Of a stretch of 64,000 nt of DNA, positions 34,383 to 47,189 are shown in pieces. The position numbers and the translations under genes are program-made. The stretch is from Blastobasis lacticolella (Eukaryota > Arthropoda > Insecta > Lepidoptera > Blastobasidae), in assembly GCA_905147135.1 (NCBI GenBank), contig LR990051.1, positions 19,435,115-19,499,114 of the forward strand. Direction: 5' to 3'. Numbering within the stretch: position 1 is the stretch's first letter; each line of letters opens with the position of its first letter. The notes below the pieces were generated by a model that did no database searches, was not told where the DNA came from, and worked only from the letters and a program-made list of their open reading frames with translations.

Positions 34383-34803
34383 ATCATGACATTATTTACA
34401 TTTTTGAAGCTTATCGTTCAAAAATAAGATTCTACAATTTCTCAGCATCATGGCCACCCTACGGTACACAAAGCAGCACATTTCGAGCGCATAACTCGCA
34501 GGTAATGTTGTTTATGGTGTCGGCCGACCGTTTAGCAAGTCTTTGATTGTGGCTACCCTATATACCTATAAGCGCGTAATTGATGATCTAAAGCTTTCGT
34601 GAACTATACTCTCCTTTGATTATAGTGGAGGATTTTTCGGGAACTTCGAATTTCAAATTCAGCTGGCTGTTGGGTTGGTGTTATGTGACACACATAAATA
34701 TAGACGTATTTTTATTTGGTCCAATAACACATTCAAAAACTTAAAACTAACAATAAAGAAAGCAGGGCGATGCGTCCTCGGACCAAACCAGCCTCAGCTT
34801 ACA

Positions 34804-34825
34804 CATGCACGCACGCACGCACGCA
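34804..34825. repeat. (GCAC)n microsatellite
   Basis: Five CACG/GCAC-type units. Confidence 0.8.
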
Positions 34826-34974
34826 TGGACGTAATCCAGATTATCTATAGGTAGGTATATCATTTAAATCAAAGTCGCTTCCCGACGTCGTCTGTCCCTA
34901 CGTACGCTTAGATATTTTAAACTACGCAACGATTTTAATGTGGTTTTCAGCAAAGAGTGATTTAAGAGGAAGAT

Positions 34975-35225
34975 TTATAAGCAAGAAATACAGGCTAGGT
35001 GTCGGAGGTATCCGTACGAGCCACTTTAGTTCAACCTTTATTATGCGTACGGCCAAATAATGGAACGTATTATCCGCGAGTGTGTTCTCTGATTACTATA
35101 ATCTGGACGCCTTCAAGGCCAGAGTGAATATGCTGTTCCTAGACAGGCATGCTCTATCATCGGGCGCATCGTCACTTACCACCAGATGAGATGGCGGTCA
35201 AATGCCTGGCTAGTCCAGTTATTAA
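34975..35225 (+). mobile_element. Repeat D copy
   Basis: Translation: S-T-F-I-M-R-T-A-K, a stop, then W-N-V-L and 'DYYNLDAFKARVNMLFLD'. The same LINE end as 17795 but with an in-frame stop. Confidence 0.8.
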
Positions 35226-36128
35226 AAAAAGTGTTTGGTAGGTGTAGGTTAGGGTGGAGGACGTCAACCAGACGAATTCGCGCCGGGTCCACTTGTATAC
35301 CCATAAAATCTAAAAGAATAAGGGAATGGGTTCTCCCATGCTAAACGTCCATCATTTAAAAATGGCGGATCAGCATCAAACAAAACCCGAATAGTCACAA
35401 TTATGGCTTACCACTAATACGCCACCAGGCTTTGATCTGCATCCGAACCTATTACCTTACGAGCTGGAGATCAGGCCACTTGGGAAAGATCACAAGGGTT
35501 TTTAAGGTTAATTTGTGGAGTATTACGCTACAAAGGGACCCGAAGGTAGATGTTTATGGTCGCTGTGTCGTCAGATGTGAATTGCTATCGCCTTCGGACT
35601 TCAAAGTTCGTCATTCTTTCATGTGTGGTTTTGAATGCATTCATTTTGTTCATCTAAAGAGATGTGCGATTTAAACGATTCTAAATTGATAAGCTTAATT
35701 TAAAACTATTGATAACTTGTCTCGTAATTAAGAATTATAAAACTACAGACGTAGATGTTCCAATATTTAGTAATAAACTGGCACCATTCCTACCAAATTT
35801 GGAGCTGGATCTATCACTAGCAGCATAGTAAAAAGAAAGAACATGTAGCTTGTAGTTCACAGTGACAATCAAACAAACATACTTTGACTATCGGTGCCAT
35901 AAACTGTTATGTAATATATATAGTATAGCACGGAATCTTACATGAAATACAATAAAGTGTTGAAAAGTTTTACCTGATGTAAACTAATGTCCATTTTGGT
36001 ATTTTACCGACCTATTCATTTAAGTTTTCGAACTCAGTACTCAAATCGGTCAATCCGGAGAACTACGATGTGACAGACAAAATTTAAATAGGCCTTATAT
36101 TTTAAGTCTGTGACAATGAAATAGACTT
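35226..36128. other. No gene seen
   Basis: An 80-codon plus frame at 35432-35674 has no recognised motif. The rest is AT-rich. Confidence 0.35.
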
Positions 36129-36210
36129 GTCGTCATCATGGCATACTCGGGCGGGAGGACCCGGGGTTCGCCGTGACCATGATCCAGGGTTTTGCAGATC
36201 ACGTAATTAC
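36129..36210 (-). mobile_element. SINE B tail fragment
   Basis: 'ggacccggggttcgccgtga' to 'gcagatcacgtaatt'. Confidence 0.65.
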
Positions 36211-36347
36211 ATACCAACACAATACAAGAGACATGTAAAAACACTGTAATAGATCGTTAAACTGCAACACCGGCTCGGGCTTTAAAAACAAATGCACACC
36301 ATATCGCCTCTGTATACCGAAAAATTAACAGCATCATTTTCTGTTTA

Positions 36348-36440
36348 GTATTTTTAACACTGCGGTCTGTGCGAGTATAGCAATACCCTCCTTGAAATGT
36401 GAGGAGGTTATAGTTCAGTGGTGGACTGGTATGTACTGAT
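36348..36440 (+). mobile_element. Diverged repeat A fragment
   Basis: 'tttaacactgcggtctg' to 'cagtggtggactgg'. Confidence 0.5.
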
Positions 36441-36704
36441 AATATTGTCATATGTTCCGGTGCTCATTTATATATTTTGTTTATTATTGAAATTTTTTTT
36501 GTATTTGACATTGACGTTTTATTATATTGTCATGTCATTATTATTATTTTTCCTACTAATATTAATTATTTACTTTACTTTCCACAATGAAAGTACTCAC
36601 TGTATATTTTTAAATGATTTTAATATTAAATTGACGATCTCTTTTATAGATTCATAACTATTTATAAATGTTTTGGTGTTTCAGCCACAGTGTTTCCTTT
36701 GGAC

Positions 36705-36862
36705 TATGACATGGGATCGTTCAAGAGATATATTAGAGGTCTCTTTAGAGGCGAGCAACGCATTGGTGACTCCCCTGGTGTTGCTGATGTCCATAGGCAG
36801 CGGTGACCACTTTCCATCAGGTGACCCGCTTGTCTGTTTGTCTGCTGTGCAATAAAAAAAAA
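36705..36862 (+). mobile_element. Repeat C short subfamily
   Basis: 'gacatgggatcgttcaagag' to 'tgtctgctgtgcaat' plus poly(A). It is intact in the way the copy at 10255 is. Confidence 0.7.
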
Positions 36863-36959
36863 TTAGTGCTGTAAAATGAGATAATAAATATCTCAGTCTA
36901 AAAAATTAAATTTTAACTCGTATTTAGTTTGTTTTAGATACTATAACATAATATTGAAG

Positions 36960-37130
36960 TATATACCTACATGCCTTGGAGCAATGAAGTAAATATTGCA
37001 ATAAGCCGGCCAGAGGAAACAGCAGCATGAGTATTTTCCAATAAAGCCCGTGAGGATATGCCGCGGCCAATGTGGGGAATGCGTTTCGGAGAAAACTTGA
37101 AATGACTAGACTGGTGAACAACGATATTTG
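36960..37130 (-). CDS. Candidate internal exon, membrane-type
   Basis: On minus, an acceptor-like GTACACAG (about 37138-37145) precedes an open stretch reading 'SSFLRNAFPTLAAAYPHG' then 'LYWKILMLLFPLAGLLQY'. It ends at a donor-like GTAGGTAT near 36970. It is hydrophobic with a Trp/Tyr pattern plausible for a transmembrane segment. No protein recognised and no neighbouring exon found. Confidence 0.22.
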
Positions 37131-37314
37131 TACTGCACTGTGTACCTATTTCATTGAGTAACGGATTACATAAAAGTTGATTATTCTGTATTAATAAGTA
37201 AAATTAATTAACATTTCCATACGTTGATGGTATTGGTATTGTAATTAATAGGCTAGAAACTCATCCTTTAAATCAGAAGTAGCTTTTTAGGATACTAAAA
37301 ACTTATTACTTCGA

Positions 37315-37412
37315 GGCCAGTCAAACGATGTATGCGTCGCCGAATACTGGGCGAATAAAGTATAAGTCAGAGTTCAGTCCATCGACTCGATAAGAAGAAG
37401 AAGAAGAAGGAT
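37315..37412 (+). mobile_element. LINE 3' end fragment
   Basis: 'gtcgccgaatactgggcga' through (GAA)n. Second copy of the end at 22600-22680. Confidence 0.75.
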
Positions 37413-37861
37413 ACTAAATATGTTCCAGATATTATGTAGGTGTACACATTATTTAAATAGCGAATATATATAATTTTAAAGTAAAAAATAAAAGTAATTT
37501 TGATCATCCTATCTATTAATTGCCTATGTTTCCTTTCAGTTATCTATATGCTTCTACCAATTATCTCGTCAATGTATATCCAAAAGACATCAAAGCAATA
37601 CGATCAAATTGAATTTCTACCAATAATTCATCGGTAACTTTACACTTTCGCTGATTTTCACAGTCACCGGTGGCGGAAATAAGGCCCAGTCTGTTGTTTT
37701 GCATTATTAAAATATCTGCCGGCGATACCCGCGTCCTCTGCCTTTTTAAAATTAGTTTCTTGAAGACGATTTATTTATTGAATTTTTGTTTCATGTCACA
37801 ATATACGCATATGTAGGTATTATCGTAAGAATCATTAGCATTAACTTTATTTTTTTAAATC

Positions 37862-38160
37862 ATCGCGGTGTTAATGGCCCGTTTGTGCTCTCACACGAGG
37901 GCCCAGGGTCCACCATGATCCAGGATTTGGCATATCAGGTAATTTCAGCGGAGCGACTGCCATCTGTCCTCCATGACTCCGCTATCAAGGAAACCTGACC
38001 AGATTTGATCATGGTTACACATTCAGTCACCTGAATGTGCAGGTTTCAACACGATATTTTCCCTCTCCGTAAGAGCATCGGTTAGTACTCAACTAGCGTA
38101 TATAACTCAGAAAACAGTCATTGGTATAAGGTCACAAAACCGCTCGGCTACGACGCTCCT
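37862..38160 (-). mobile_element. SINE B copy
   Basis: Body complete; the head is deleted between 38125 and 38145. Confidence 0.8.
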
Positions 38161-38494
38161 TCCGATCTTTATTATTATTCATTTATTATTTGGATAAATA
38201 TTTAACGATTTATTGTACACAAGAAATTAGACACCCACTCAAAGGACAGTCTGGCAGAATAATTGTTAAAATTTGAGTGCGTAAGACATAACAGGCGCTA
38301 CTTATTTCTAACAAACAAACTTCCAGCGGACCTATACCTATTAAAAAGAACTTGATGATTAGAAGAATATGATAACTACTCTTCCGCCTGGGCCGCTACG
38401 CCCTCAGTTGCCAGACAGAAATTACGAAGACAGCTTGAGCATTTGGACTTTTATTTTGCAGTCCGGTTTACAAAATTAAAAAATAAATAAGTGA

Positions 38495-38700
38495 ATCATC
38501 ATCATTAGGTACAGCCCATAACAATCCACTGCAGGACTTAGGGCCTCTCCTACAGAAGGGGCATATTATTGCCATAATCTCCACGATGAACAGGCGGGTT
38601 GGAGATCGCAGTGTTATCAATATAACAATTGGAAAACGCTATTGCTCATTTTCAAGCGTACGGAGACTAGATTTTTTGCCTCGAAACATTAGTCGCTATT
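38495..38700 (-). mobile_element. Repeat A, 3' part
   Basis: (ATCATC) to 'cgaaacattagtcgc'; truncated. Confidence 0.75.
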
Positions 38701-39462
38701 TGTAGTCAAAATAATCAACCTAAAACGAAAAATTTCACGATAGTCTGTACTTCAAGAAGAATGCAAACTTTCTCTTTCAGTCACACTGCTATCTACCTTC
38801 ATTTATTTTGATCAAATTACAAGTACTAAAAAGTAGCTTATTCTAACGCTTCAGCATTACACACATACGTAACAACCATTCCCTATCACATTGACAAACA
38901 ATATCAACTCCAAATAGACCTCGTGCCATTCTACACTAACACTAACACTATAGCAAACACACCCTACCACGGTATTACCATCGCAAATCCGTGTAGTGGT
39001 AATTGATGGTAACAGGCTGTAATGGGCCGCGCAGTTTACCTTGCATCGATTTGCCGGAGTATCGAAGGTACCACAATCAGACGGTAAACAGAAATTGTTT
39101 ACATTCGGGTTTGATGCGCCCGTTATAAAGATTAGTACGGTAGTGGCAGTGGATTAAAATCGTTGATAATATTATATTCTGACAATGAAACAGACAGCAG
39201 TAGCATTATCGACTGTGGTCTATCGGTGCAAACAAGGCTTTTCTTTCGGTGCCCGAAGATGCAAGGCAGAAGGGGTGTAGCATAATTGAAATTGTTCTAA
39301 TTGTCTAGCACTTTTAGGACCGGTGCGGGTGAGATTATGTTGTCGGCGCGTCATTCATCGGCACTTTATTCTCTGACATTTATAGTGGACTTATCGGAGA
39401 AGTGGTAAACTACCCATCGGAGAGATCAAAAGATTTAACAGACCATTTAAATAGTTTATTGA
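38701..39462. other. No gene seen
   Basis: Only a 31-codon frame at about 39184 with no support. Confidence 0.35.
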
Positions 39463-39845
39463 TTGAATAAAGTTTTTCTTTCTAAATGTGGAACTACTAA
39501 ATCCTTGGGATGCTTGTCAATCCCTCCACTACCCATGGCTCGACCGCATCATCCGAGGTGCGATAGGGGATTAGTGTGTTGTGCCAGGGGCGCTTTCCAC
39601 ATCCGCAACCCTTCAAATTGTATTTTCTGTTCCTTCTGTACTCACACCCTCCTTCCTGGACCTCCGATTCAATGCTTGCTGCTGCCACAGTCGTCAAAGG
39701 GACTTCTTCGCTTTTCTATGGATGTGGTCAATCAATGTGCTGCTGTGCTGCTGCTTCTCCTGCTGTTAATTTTAAGTACCCATTGTATACTTTTGATTGT
39801 GCAATAAAGCGTTATTCATTCATTCATTCATTCATTCAATGTGGT
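39463..39845 (+). mobile_element. Unassigned retroposon-like segment with (ATTC)n tail
   Basis: A GC-richer segment ends 'tttgattgtgcaataaagcg' and then (TTCA)n, as LINE 3' ends do. The two overlapping frames (114 and 91 codons) show no motifs. Confidence 0.4.
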
Positions 39846-40246
39846 CCGTAGTCTCCCTTCTAATGGTAATTGGTTCTATAGTTCGGTCGAAGACAATAAG
39901 TAAATATAAGTAAATTTGTGTAGTAAGAGAGGGATGTTTGCCCGGTTCATATTTATACTACCAAGAGCCCCTACTGTCTCATGCGTACACCGCCCCCTAG
40001 GTAATGTTCCGAGAGCGATACGCCAAGCAATCCTGTTTTACGAGGCCCAATACAAACATAAGCACACGCAAATTTTCGATGTAGTGAACGCACTAGTACC
40101 TACTAGGTTATTGACGGCCTATAGCGATTACTACTTCCTGATATGTACGAACTAGTTTGTAGCTTGAAAGCTGGAGTTATGGTTTTGAAATTGTATTAGT
40201 GGTTTTAATTACAAAATGTATGCAAGGTCTTCAAACCCAGAATATA

Positions 40247-40343
40247 GTGCTGTCCTAGAGGGAGCGGTCGTACGATTATGGTCGAGGTCTCTTATTGGTC
40301 GGGCGACGTCTGTCGTACGACCGTTGCCAATTAGGACAGTGCG
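40247..40343. mobile_element. MITE, GYGCTGTCCTAATTGG family, copy 1
   Basis: Inverted ends GTGCTGTCCTA...GGTCGTACGA / TCGTACGACC...TAGGACAGTGCG. It may be flanked by TA. About 97 bp; related to 42345-42443. Confidence 0.65.
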
Positions 40344-40469
40344 TATCACATTGCTCGCGATACATTGTGGTCCCTGCGGGATGAAGTCGTGGGTAAAGCT
40401 AGTCTGAAAGGTCTGTTTGTGATACTCGATCAAAGCAACATTTCATGTCTGTCACTGCACCCATCATAA

Positions 40470-40720
40470 GACGACCTGAGTGGTTCAGTTGGTTAAAACG
40501 GGCGTCCTGCCATGCAGAGGTCATGGGTTCGATGCCCGGCCGAGCAAATATTTATTTTAGTTTCTGCTACGGGTTTGGGTGTAATATGTATCACAATTAT
40601 GTATTTAATAGTGTATAAGTTATTTATTTGTTATCTAGCACCCATAACACAAGCTTAAATTACTTTAGGGCGACATGGCGCTGTGTTAATTGTCCAAGCA
40701 TATTAATTTTTTAGTAATGT
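40470..40720 (+). mobile_element. SINE E copy, plus strand
   Basis: A box 'gagtggttcagttgg' and B box 'gggttcgatgccc' are followed by the body with 'ctagcacccataacacaagc' and 'ggcgacatggcgctgtg'. The best full-length copy of this family here. Confidence 0.8.
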
Positions 40721-41099
40721 ATTAGAATAGTTCTGACCCTGGACACGAAGATATCTTTCACGAAATTTAAAGGCCTATCCCTTCCATTTAAGATAAATCT
40801 CATGTTGATACATACTTAACTTTCTCCATAACACATTAAATTCCGTCTCACCATAAAAAAAGACCCGAATCTGTCGCCACTTTAAGGGCCCATATACCCC
40901 GACAGGGCTACCACTGTCCCGCCTCGTAAACCGATCGATCGTTACCTCGAAGGGCGTTTCTGTGCGCATACGCATCGCGCATTGGGATCGTTAATCGACT
41001 ATAAAGTCGGACCACCCGTATGATGGCGACTACGGCCACTCAGTTAGCAAGTAGGCCATACAACGGCCAACTGATGTTGTAAACGAGAAAAGTAAGGAA
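40721..41099. other. No gene seen
   Basis: Contains CTATAAAGTC (40999) and CTCAGTTAGC (41039), TATA- and initiator-like but about 40 bp apart. Too weak to call a promoter. Confidence 0.3.
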
Positions 41100-41470
41100 G
41101 GACGGGTGGATGTTTGTTTTGTAGAACTTTAAGCAGAAACTATTAAACGGATTTTTATGAAATTTGGCAGTACTATAGCTCGGAACACTGCATAGGCTAT
41201 AATTTATCCCGAAATTCATGTTGATTCATGCGGGAACGGCCATAAGACTTTATAACAGAATTTTTTGGACGAAGCTGGTAATTCATAATTAGAGACAGAG
41301 CGTTAGTTCGACGTCGTACTCGTCGGAAGGAACATCCGTCACTATCAAAGAGAGGTGGACCGGTTTCCAATTTTTATCATTAAACATACCTATTACATAT
41401 TACAAATTAAATTCCATACAAATCGGTGCAGTGGTTCAGCCGTAAAAACATAACAGACAGACCTACTTTC
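41100..41470 (+). mobile_element. Common short lepidopteran-type repeat
   Basis: 'ttttatgaaatttggcag', 'ataggctataatttatccc', 'gtgcagtggttcagccg' and 'taacagacagacctac' in that order; non-coding. Confidence 0.55.
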
Positions 41471-41765
41471 ACGTTTATGATTTTTTTTTTTTTTTTTATG
41501 TCATACGGTAGGCAAACAGGCAAGCGGGCCACCTGATGGAAAGTGGTCACCACTGCCTATAGACATTAGCAACACCAAGAGTTTCGCCAATGCGTTGCCC
41601 ACCTCTATAACACGTTGCTCTGGCAGCAAAAAGCAAATGCCACTTCACTGCCAAAGCCACGGTTCCCCAAATCCCCACCCCATGGAGCACTGGAAACCTT
41701 ACTCACCGGCAGAAACACAATACTATTTAAAAGAGTATTATTTAGCTGCGATATTCTGTCTGTGT
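41471..41765 (-). mobile_element. Repeat C copy
   Basis: Poly(T) then the near-consensus body; truncated at 'gctgcgatattctgt'. Confidence 0.85.
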
Positions 41766-42344
41766 GTCTTATGTAGTGAGCAGGGAAATAGGCATTAGCA
41801 TCGTAGCTTGTGGCACTCGATACCTATCCTGGTGGGAAACAGCATAACTGTAATATGTATTTAAGTCTAAATTGGCGGTTTCCCATGCGGAGACGAAGAC
41901 ACAACAGCCGCCGCAATAAACCTCATACACGTTTCAGATGAAAACGCGGCCATTAATGAAGACACACTCGGTATGATTTACAATCGCTCATTACATCGAA
42001 AAGCTAACCGTTGCGTAAGCGTTAATGCTTACTGATGCGTACTGGGAAGCATTAGGCGCGGTTTTATCACAGCTGTAAATTACAGGCCAGGATGGAGGTA
42101 AGAACTCTTGTGGGCTAGCTCTTCCTTCTTCAATTGTATGGGTGACTGTTCGCTCCTCTGGTGGATGACAATGTAGTTGAAACTAGTTTTGGAGTCGTAA
42201 ACGTACAATGTTTAGTTTGGTGGCTAAGATTTTGGATGCCGTCTTTGTGTATCGGTATGATTTTTAACAAACAAGAAAAAAGGGGTTTTATAAGTTTAAT
42301 GCGCTGTGGATCTGTGTGTCCGTCTGTTGCATCGTAACTCCCGA

Positions 42345-42443
42345 TGGTGCTGTCTTAATTGGCAACTGTCGTACGACGACGTAGCTTGACCAATAGAAGA
42401 CCTAAAAGCCGCTCGAAAAACAGTTTCCAATTAGGACAGCGCC
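42345..42443. mobile_element. MITE, same family, copy 2
   Basis: Ends GGTGCTGTCTTAATTGGCAAC / CCAATTAGGACAGCGCC; also carries 'gtcgtacgacg' inside. Confidence 0.65.
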
Positions 42444-43285
42444 GAACGGACGGAACAATTAGGATCAGTGTTCTGTATTTGAAAACGATATTCATCTTGA
42501 TGGTTCTAAGATTTGTTTCACAAAAAACGCTTCAGTAGTTATGGAAATATTTGAGTATACATAATTTTATGTTTAGTTGCTCGGAAATTTTCGAATATTT
42601 CTGTTTCCTAGGTTATTTTAACACACAAATACACACGTCTAACTTACAACACCGCTCCTAGTACATCCGTTTCTAACGTTATCAGTCTTAACACGACGGC
42701 CATCACATTTCCTACAATGCCTACAGTTACTGTAGCGGTACATAATATTATAATATCGATACTTGCGCATGCACTCCTGCGCTGACATCGTCTCACGAGC
42801 ATAACGTCAATCCACGCAGCTTCCTGACCGCCCAACAAAGATTTATGATGCTACCCATAAATACCTACGTAGATGACGCCACCTACACTTTCACTTCGCT
42901 CGATCTAGAGTTACGTATCACAAGGAAGTTAATTCAGTTTTTCGCCACCTGTAAATTAAGAGTTGGCGGTTTGTCTGTGACGGTTCAGACCGACCTTGAT
43001 ACAGTATGATTTACGCGACCCATCTAAATAACGTTTCTGTCGAAATATTTTCAGGAATAAGCATCGGAGATGTGCGATTTTATGTTCCTGTTCGGTGATC
43101 TTGATTTATTAGATGCGTAGGTTAAAGGTGGATTGTGTGTTGGAATTTTCCGTATGTTTGCCTATGTTTTCGTGCAGGATTTTAATTTAGTGGTGGGTTG
43201 TTTCTTTGCGTTGGACTTTTAATTTCAATAAAAAAATTTAAGTAGTTGGAGTTAGCATTGGCAAATATTACATGAGTATATTTTT
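42444..43285. other. No gene seen
   Basis: Unassigned. Confidence 0.35.
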
Positions 43286-43384
43286 TTTGTATGCTACAAA
43301 GGTGGCAAACAAGCTTAAGACTGCCTGATGGTAAGCAGTCACCGCAGCCTATGGACGTTTGCAATACCAGGGGCATCACCCATC
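43286..43384 (-). mobile_element. C' repeat copy
   Basis: 'ggtggcaaacaagctt', 'ctgatggtaagcagtcaccg', 'aataccaggggcatcacc'. Confidence 0.7.
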
Positions 43385-43439
43385 CAAAATGAGTATGAAA
43401 CTCTCATAATCAATATTTCATTGCGACAAACCGACAAAC

Positions 43440-43590
43440 CGCGCGGGAACTTATTATTTTCCAAACGTACCCTATATCACTCGCAAATAATGTAGCTTAG
43501 CGAAATAATTTTTAAATCGACCAAGTAATTTTTGAGCTTATATATTACAAACGAATTTTTTTTTTCTCTTTATAATATTAGTATAGATCC
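43440..43590 (+). mobile_element. Short lepidopteran-type repeat end
   Basis: 'cactcgcaaataatgtagc', 'gtaatttttgagctta', 'ctttataatattagtatag'. Confidence 0.5.
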
Positions 43591-44317
43591 TATTTCTTGC
43601 ATAGGTGAGATAGTTCTATTGTGAATTTGTATGTATGTATGTAATCTCTTTATTGCATCCATTTATAACATTACAGGAAATAAAAATACAGTTTAAATGC
43701 AAAGGCGAGCTTTATCTATCTATTATGAAATTAGCTTTTGGTTGGCATTGAAACTGATTTCCAAAGATTGGTTTTGTCATTGCAACAAGACATTTACTTA
43801 CAAGTCGCCTCTATCGCAGATTCCTGAAAATACTCATTTATTACACATAGCACACCACTCCACAATAACAGTTACATAATTTCCAAAGGAAACATTACTA
43901 ATTAAAACATTTAAAACAATAACCTCCTATATCACTGTCAATGGTACCCAATCAGCATGTGCTGCGAGGCGCAAGAAGCGACTCACGGCGCTGTTATTCT
44001 TACTGCACTCTTTCTTTGTCTTTTATTTACGCTACAACGTTCGGAATGAGTCAGTAAGTCCCTTAGGTGTTGAGTTATTTCTTTGTAAGCACCCCTTTGT
44101 GATTATTTCTGCGCAAGACAGGTATGGAGAGCGCCTTGCGTGAGACATCCCACGGAGTTCTAAGCGCTGAATCACGGGATATATTCAGATAGATTGCAGG
44201 ACTCCTTTGTTGCTAAGGGTTTCGGAAAGGCGAGATTTATATACGCGAAAGAGTTGGAACGAAGTGTGATTTATAAGTTTTGTGATTTTGGTAAGTTTTA
44301 CTACTGATAGTGATAAT

Positions 44318-44576
44318 CTCTCTTTCCTGAGTTATGTACATTAGTTGTTACTCTTACGGTGAGGGAAAACATCGTGGTGAAACCTGTACATACATTCAGA
44401 TGACTGAATGTGTAACCACGATCTAATCTGGTCAGGTTCCCCTGGAAGCAGGGTCACAGAAGTCAGATAACAGGATCCACTATAAGTACTTGATCTACCA
44501 AAACCTGGATCATGGTCAAGGCGGTCCCGAGGCCCTCGCGCTCAAGACCACAACCGGGACATAAACGCCAAGACGA
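44318..44576 (+). mobile_element. SINE B, head lost
   Basis: From 'ctttcctgagttatgtacat' to 'aaacgccaagacgac'. Confidence 0.8.
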
Positions 44577-45455
44577 CAAATTTCAACCTATCCAGGTATC
44601 CAATTTACCTAGGTACACAGGTGCCGCACACCTAAATACTTAATTCAGGTCACATCCGTCGTGAACGTAGGAAAAGTCGCAATGGTCGAATAGATACGTC
44701 ACACACAGGTGACACCGACACCGGCCCGTGCGCACATCTGGGACATAATTGACACCTTGTAACATCAAACTAATTACCTCATACAGCGCCACTAACTTAT
44801 CCGACCTGGTGGCCAAAACTGGAACTACGTGTCGCCCTTTTCAGATGACAGTTAGTTATGACCAACAGCGACGCGGTTACCAGGCCAGGTAAGTTTGTGG
44901 AATTATACTTCGTACCTTCCAACGCTGTGGAAACTGGAGATATTTGGCTCAACATACACGGATCATATGACGGAATAGCAAAGGTATTCAGATTCAGAGT
45001 ATTGGGATATGTTTTAGTTGGAAATGCCGTGAAAATAGATGTCTCATTGGATGCTTGAATTGGAACAGACAGACACATTGGAATATAACAGTGTCAATAT
45101 TCAGGTACCTAGAGATTTCGTACTAATCAAGAAAAATTATTGATATAAATTGATATATACTTCTTTTCTTTAAATGGCAATGGTTTAGTTATCCACCACA
45201 ATCTAGGGTCCTGACGTCGGAAGCCCGCACATGATAAAATTCCACATAAGCACTTTTTGATCACTTATCAAACTTATCAGGCGGGATGTCTCTGTCAAGC
45301 TTGAGAAGTACGCCTTGGTGAGTACTACCGCCTTATATATACCTATCGTAGTCCTCACTGTGACAACTTACCTGCCATTCTGCATTTTTGTTGTTACAAC
45401 CTAAATGCATGAATCGTAGATGTTATGGGCGACAGTTACGGCTTACCATCAGGGA
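44577..45455. other. No gene called
   Basis: Overlapping frames occur on both strands at 44797-45078 (93 codons minus, 66 codons plus). The segment 'gtcgcccttttcagatgaca' onward has the feel of a repeat, but I cannot assign it. Confidence 0.3.
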
Positions 45456-45545
45456 GGCTGTCTGCTGTTTAGGTTCACCTGGTTGCAGAGTCATGTAGGT
45501 CAAATGGCAGTCGCTCCACCTGATTTGCCAAATCCTGGATCATTC
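45456..45545 (+). mobile_element. SINE B fragment
   Basis: 'tgtttaggttcacctgg' to 'ccaaatcctggatcatt'. Confidence 0.6.
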
Positions 45546-45559
45546 ATTCATTCATTAAT

Positions 45560-46080
45560 TATTTATTTATTTTCAGGTAGACCGTCTCCTCCTCTGTCAC
45601 TGCGTACAATAATAAAAAAATAGTCACAAGTCCCCCGAAAACCAGGCTCTCCACAAGTCGCTCCAACAAACCCCAGTCTCTCCACACAGACTCGCACGAC
45701 CTCGCGGCCCATTTTTTCCGGCGATCATTAAAGCACCGTTTCACATTTCGCTCAAAGATTTCCTATTACCACCGCTGCTTCCTCCACCGGCGCGGAGATC
45801 AAACGCGACGAGCGGGGCGTGGAGAATCGCATCCCACTCGCTCCTACTATCCGCCGACGGTATTTTTAGTGCACAGGTAACAAGAATGCCCCTTTGAAAT
45901 GCAACACTTCCGCTCGTAACTCTGTTTGTTGGGCCGGCCACAGATTAGAGCGGTGGCGGGGTTTGTGCCTAGCGGCGGTGTCTCTGGGAGGCACAGCTTG
46001 TGTGAATGAAAAGTTGTGGAAAATAAAAATAGGCGAGAATAGTAACTTAGGGCTTCGCTATTCAGAGGAAGTAAGTATAT
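45560..46080 (+). other. GC/CpG-richer block with donor-like sites
   Basis: CpG-rich between 45700 and 45990. GT donors follow 'tagtgcacag' (GTAACA, about 45879) and 'ttcagaggaa' (GTAAGTAT, about 46070). It could be a 5' UTR or promoter region of a gene with distant exons. No protein identified. Confidence 0.25.
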
Positions 46081-46379
46081 GATATTTTTTTACATTAAAT
46101 GCCAGAGCAGTTGTGCTTCTTGTTAATCAGTATGGAATGCGTAAGGGGAAGGTTACGTTCGGGTTATGTTCAGTAATGTTAAATTTATTCATGCCGGTGA
46201 AATTCGGTCCTGGTTAATATTATTGCATTAAAATCAATAATAACCTTATGACAACGGCTCGCAAATTCGCAAAATTACATTGTTAGAGTTGAAACTTATA
46301 ATACTCGTGTTTACGCTATCAACCGGTTTGCCAAATTCGCGTACAATTAATTGTTTCAAACTAATAAAAATAAATAAAT

Positions 46380-46435
46380 TATCATGGTGTTAATGCCCCG
46401 GGTCCGTCTTGACCAAGCTTTAGAATTTGGTAAAT
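46380..46435 (-). mobile_element. SINE B tail, internally deleted
   Basis: 'atcatggtgttaatgccccg' joined directly to 'ggtccgtcttgacca'. Confidence 0.6.
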
Positions 46436-46993
46436 ATGTTTCAAACTAAACTCGCGTTCTTGAGACATAATGTTATATTAACCTATCTTTCAGAGTTACT
46501 ATAACAATCAAGTCTACCCACCTTAAGCTGTCCGCGTCGCGACCTCCATAATCGCAAAGCAGTGTCGCATCTACCGTCCCACATCACGAATTTACCTCCA
46601 AAAATAAATTGACGCCGCTCACGTCGATATTTTATACATTTTACACTGATGGAGACGCTGGCTGTACGCTCCTATCACACGTGTTGCGTTTTATCAGAAC
46701 TCGGACGTTTATGGCTCCACTCAGACGTATAAACTGGATAACTTAGTGCTCGTCACAAAATATACTATATGTCAAATAGATATATTAGCAATAATACACC
46801 GACGACACTAATTAAAAACGTGTTAAAGTCCAAAATTCATGATGTATGTCGCTTGCGTACAGAAATAATGTTCGAGATGTTCCGTAAAGATGAATCCATT
46901 TGGACCCAATTAGGGAGTTCTTAGAGGCCGTAATATATTAAGCTTTTATCGGTTGCCAACAAAGTTGTGGGGTAAAACTGATTTTCGATCTGA

Positions 46994-47115
46994 TCATCAT
47001 AATCATCTTGGCGCCTATCCCGGCATCTGCCAGGGTCCGCTTGCTTTCGCCATGGTTCGGGCCGATATCCAACCTAAATAATTCAAAATCACACACTAGG
47101 CACAACAAAATGACA
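46994..47115 (-). mobile_element. Repeat J copy
   Basis: (ATCAT) 'cttggcgcctatcccggcat' then 'gccagggtccgc'. Its 3' end, read on minus, is the same CGCCAAGATGAT as SINE B. Confidence 0.6.
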
Positions 47116-47189
47116 TCTTCACGAATATCCTTATTCTCTATACCCATCCATCCACATACCACCTCACCATTACGTCCGAAACGTCAGTT

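Noticed and set aside
44797..45078. 93-codon minus-strand gene
   Set aside because: No motif or splice context, and an opposing frame overlaps it; probably a repeat.
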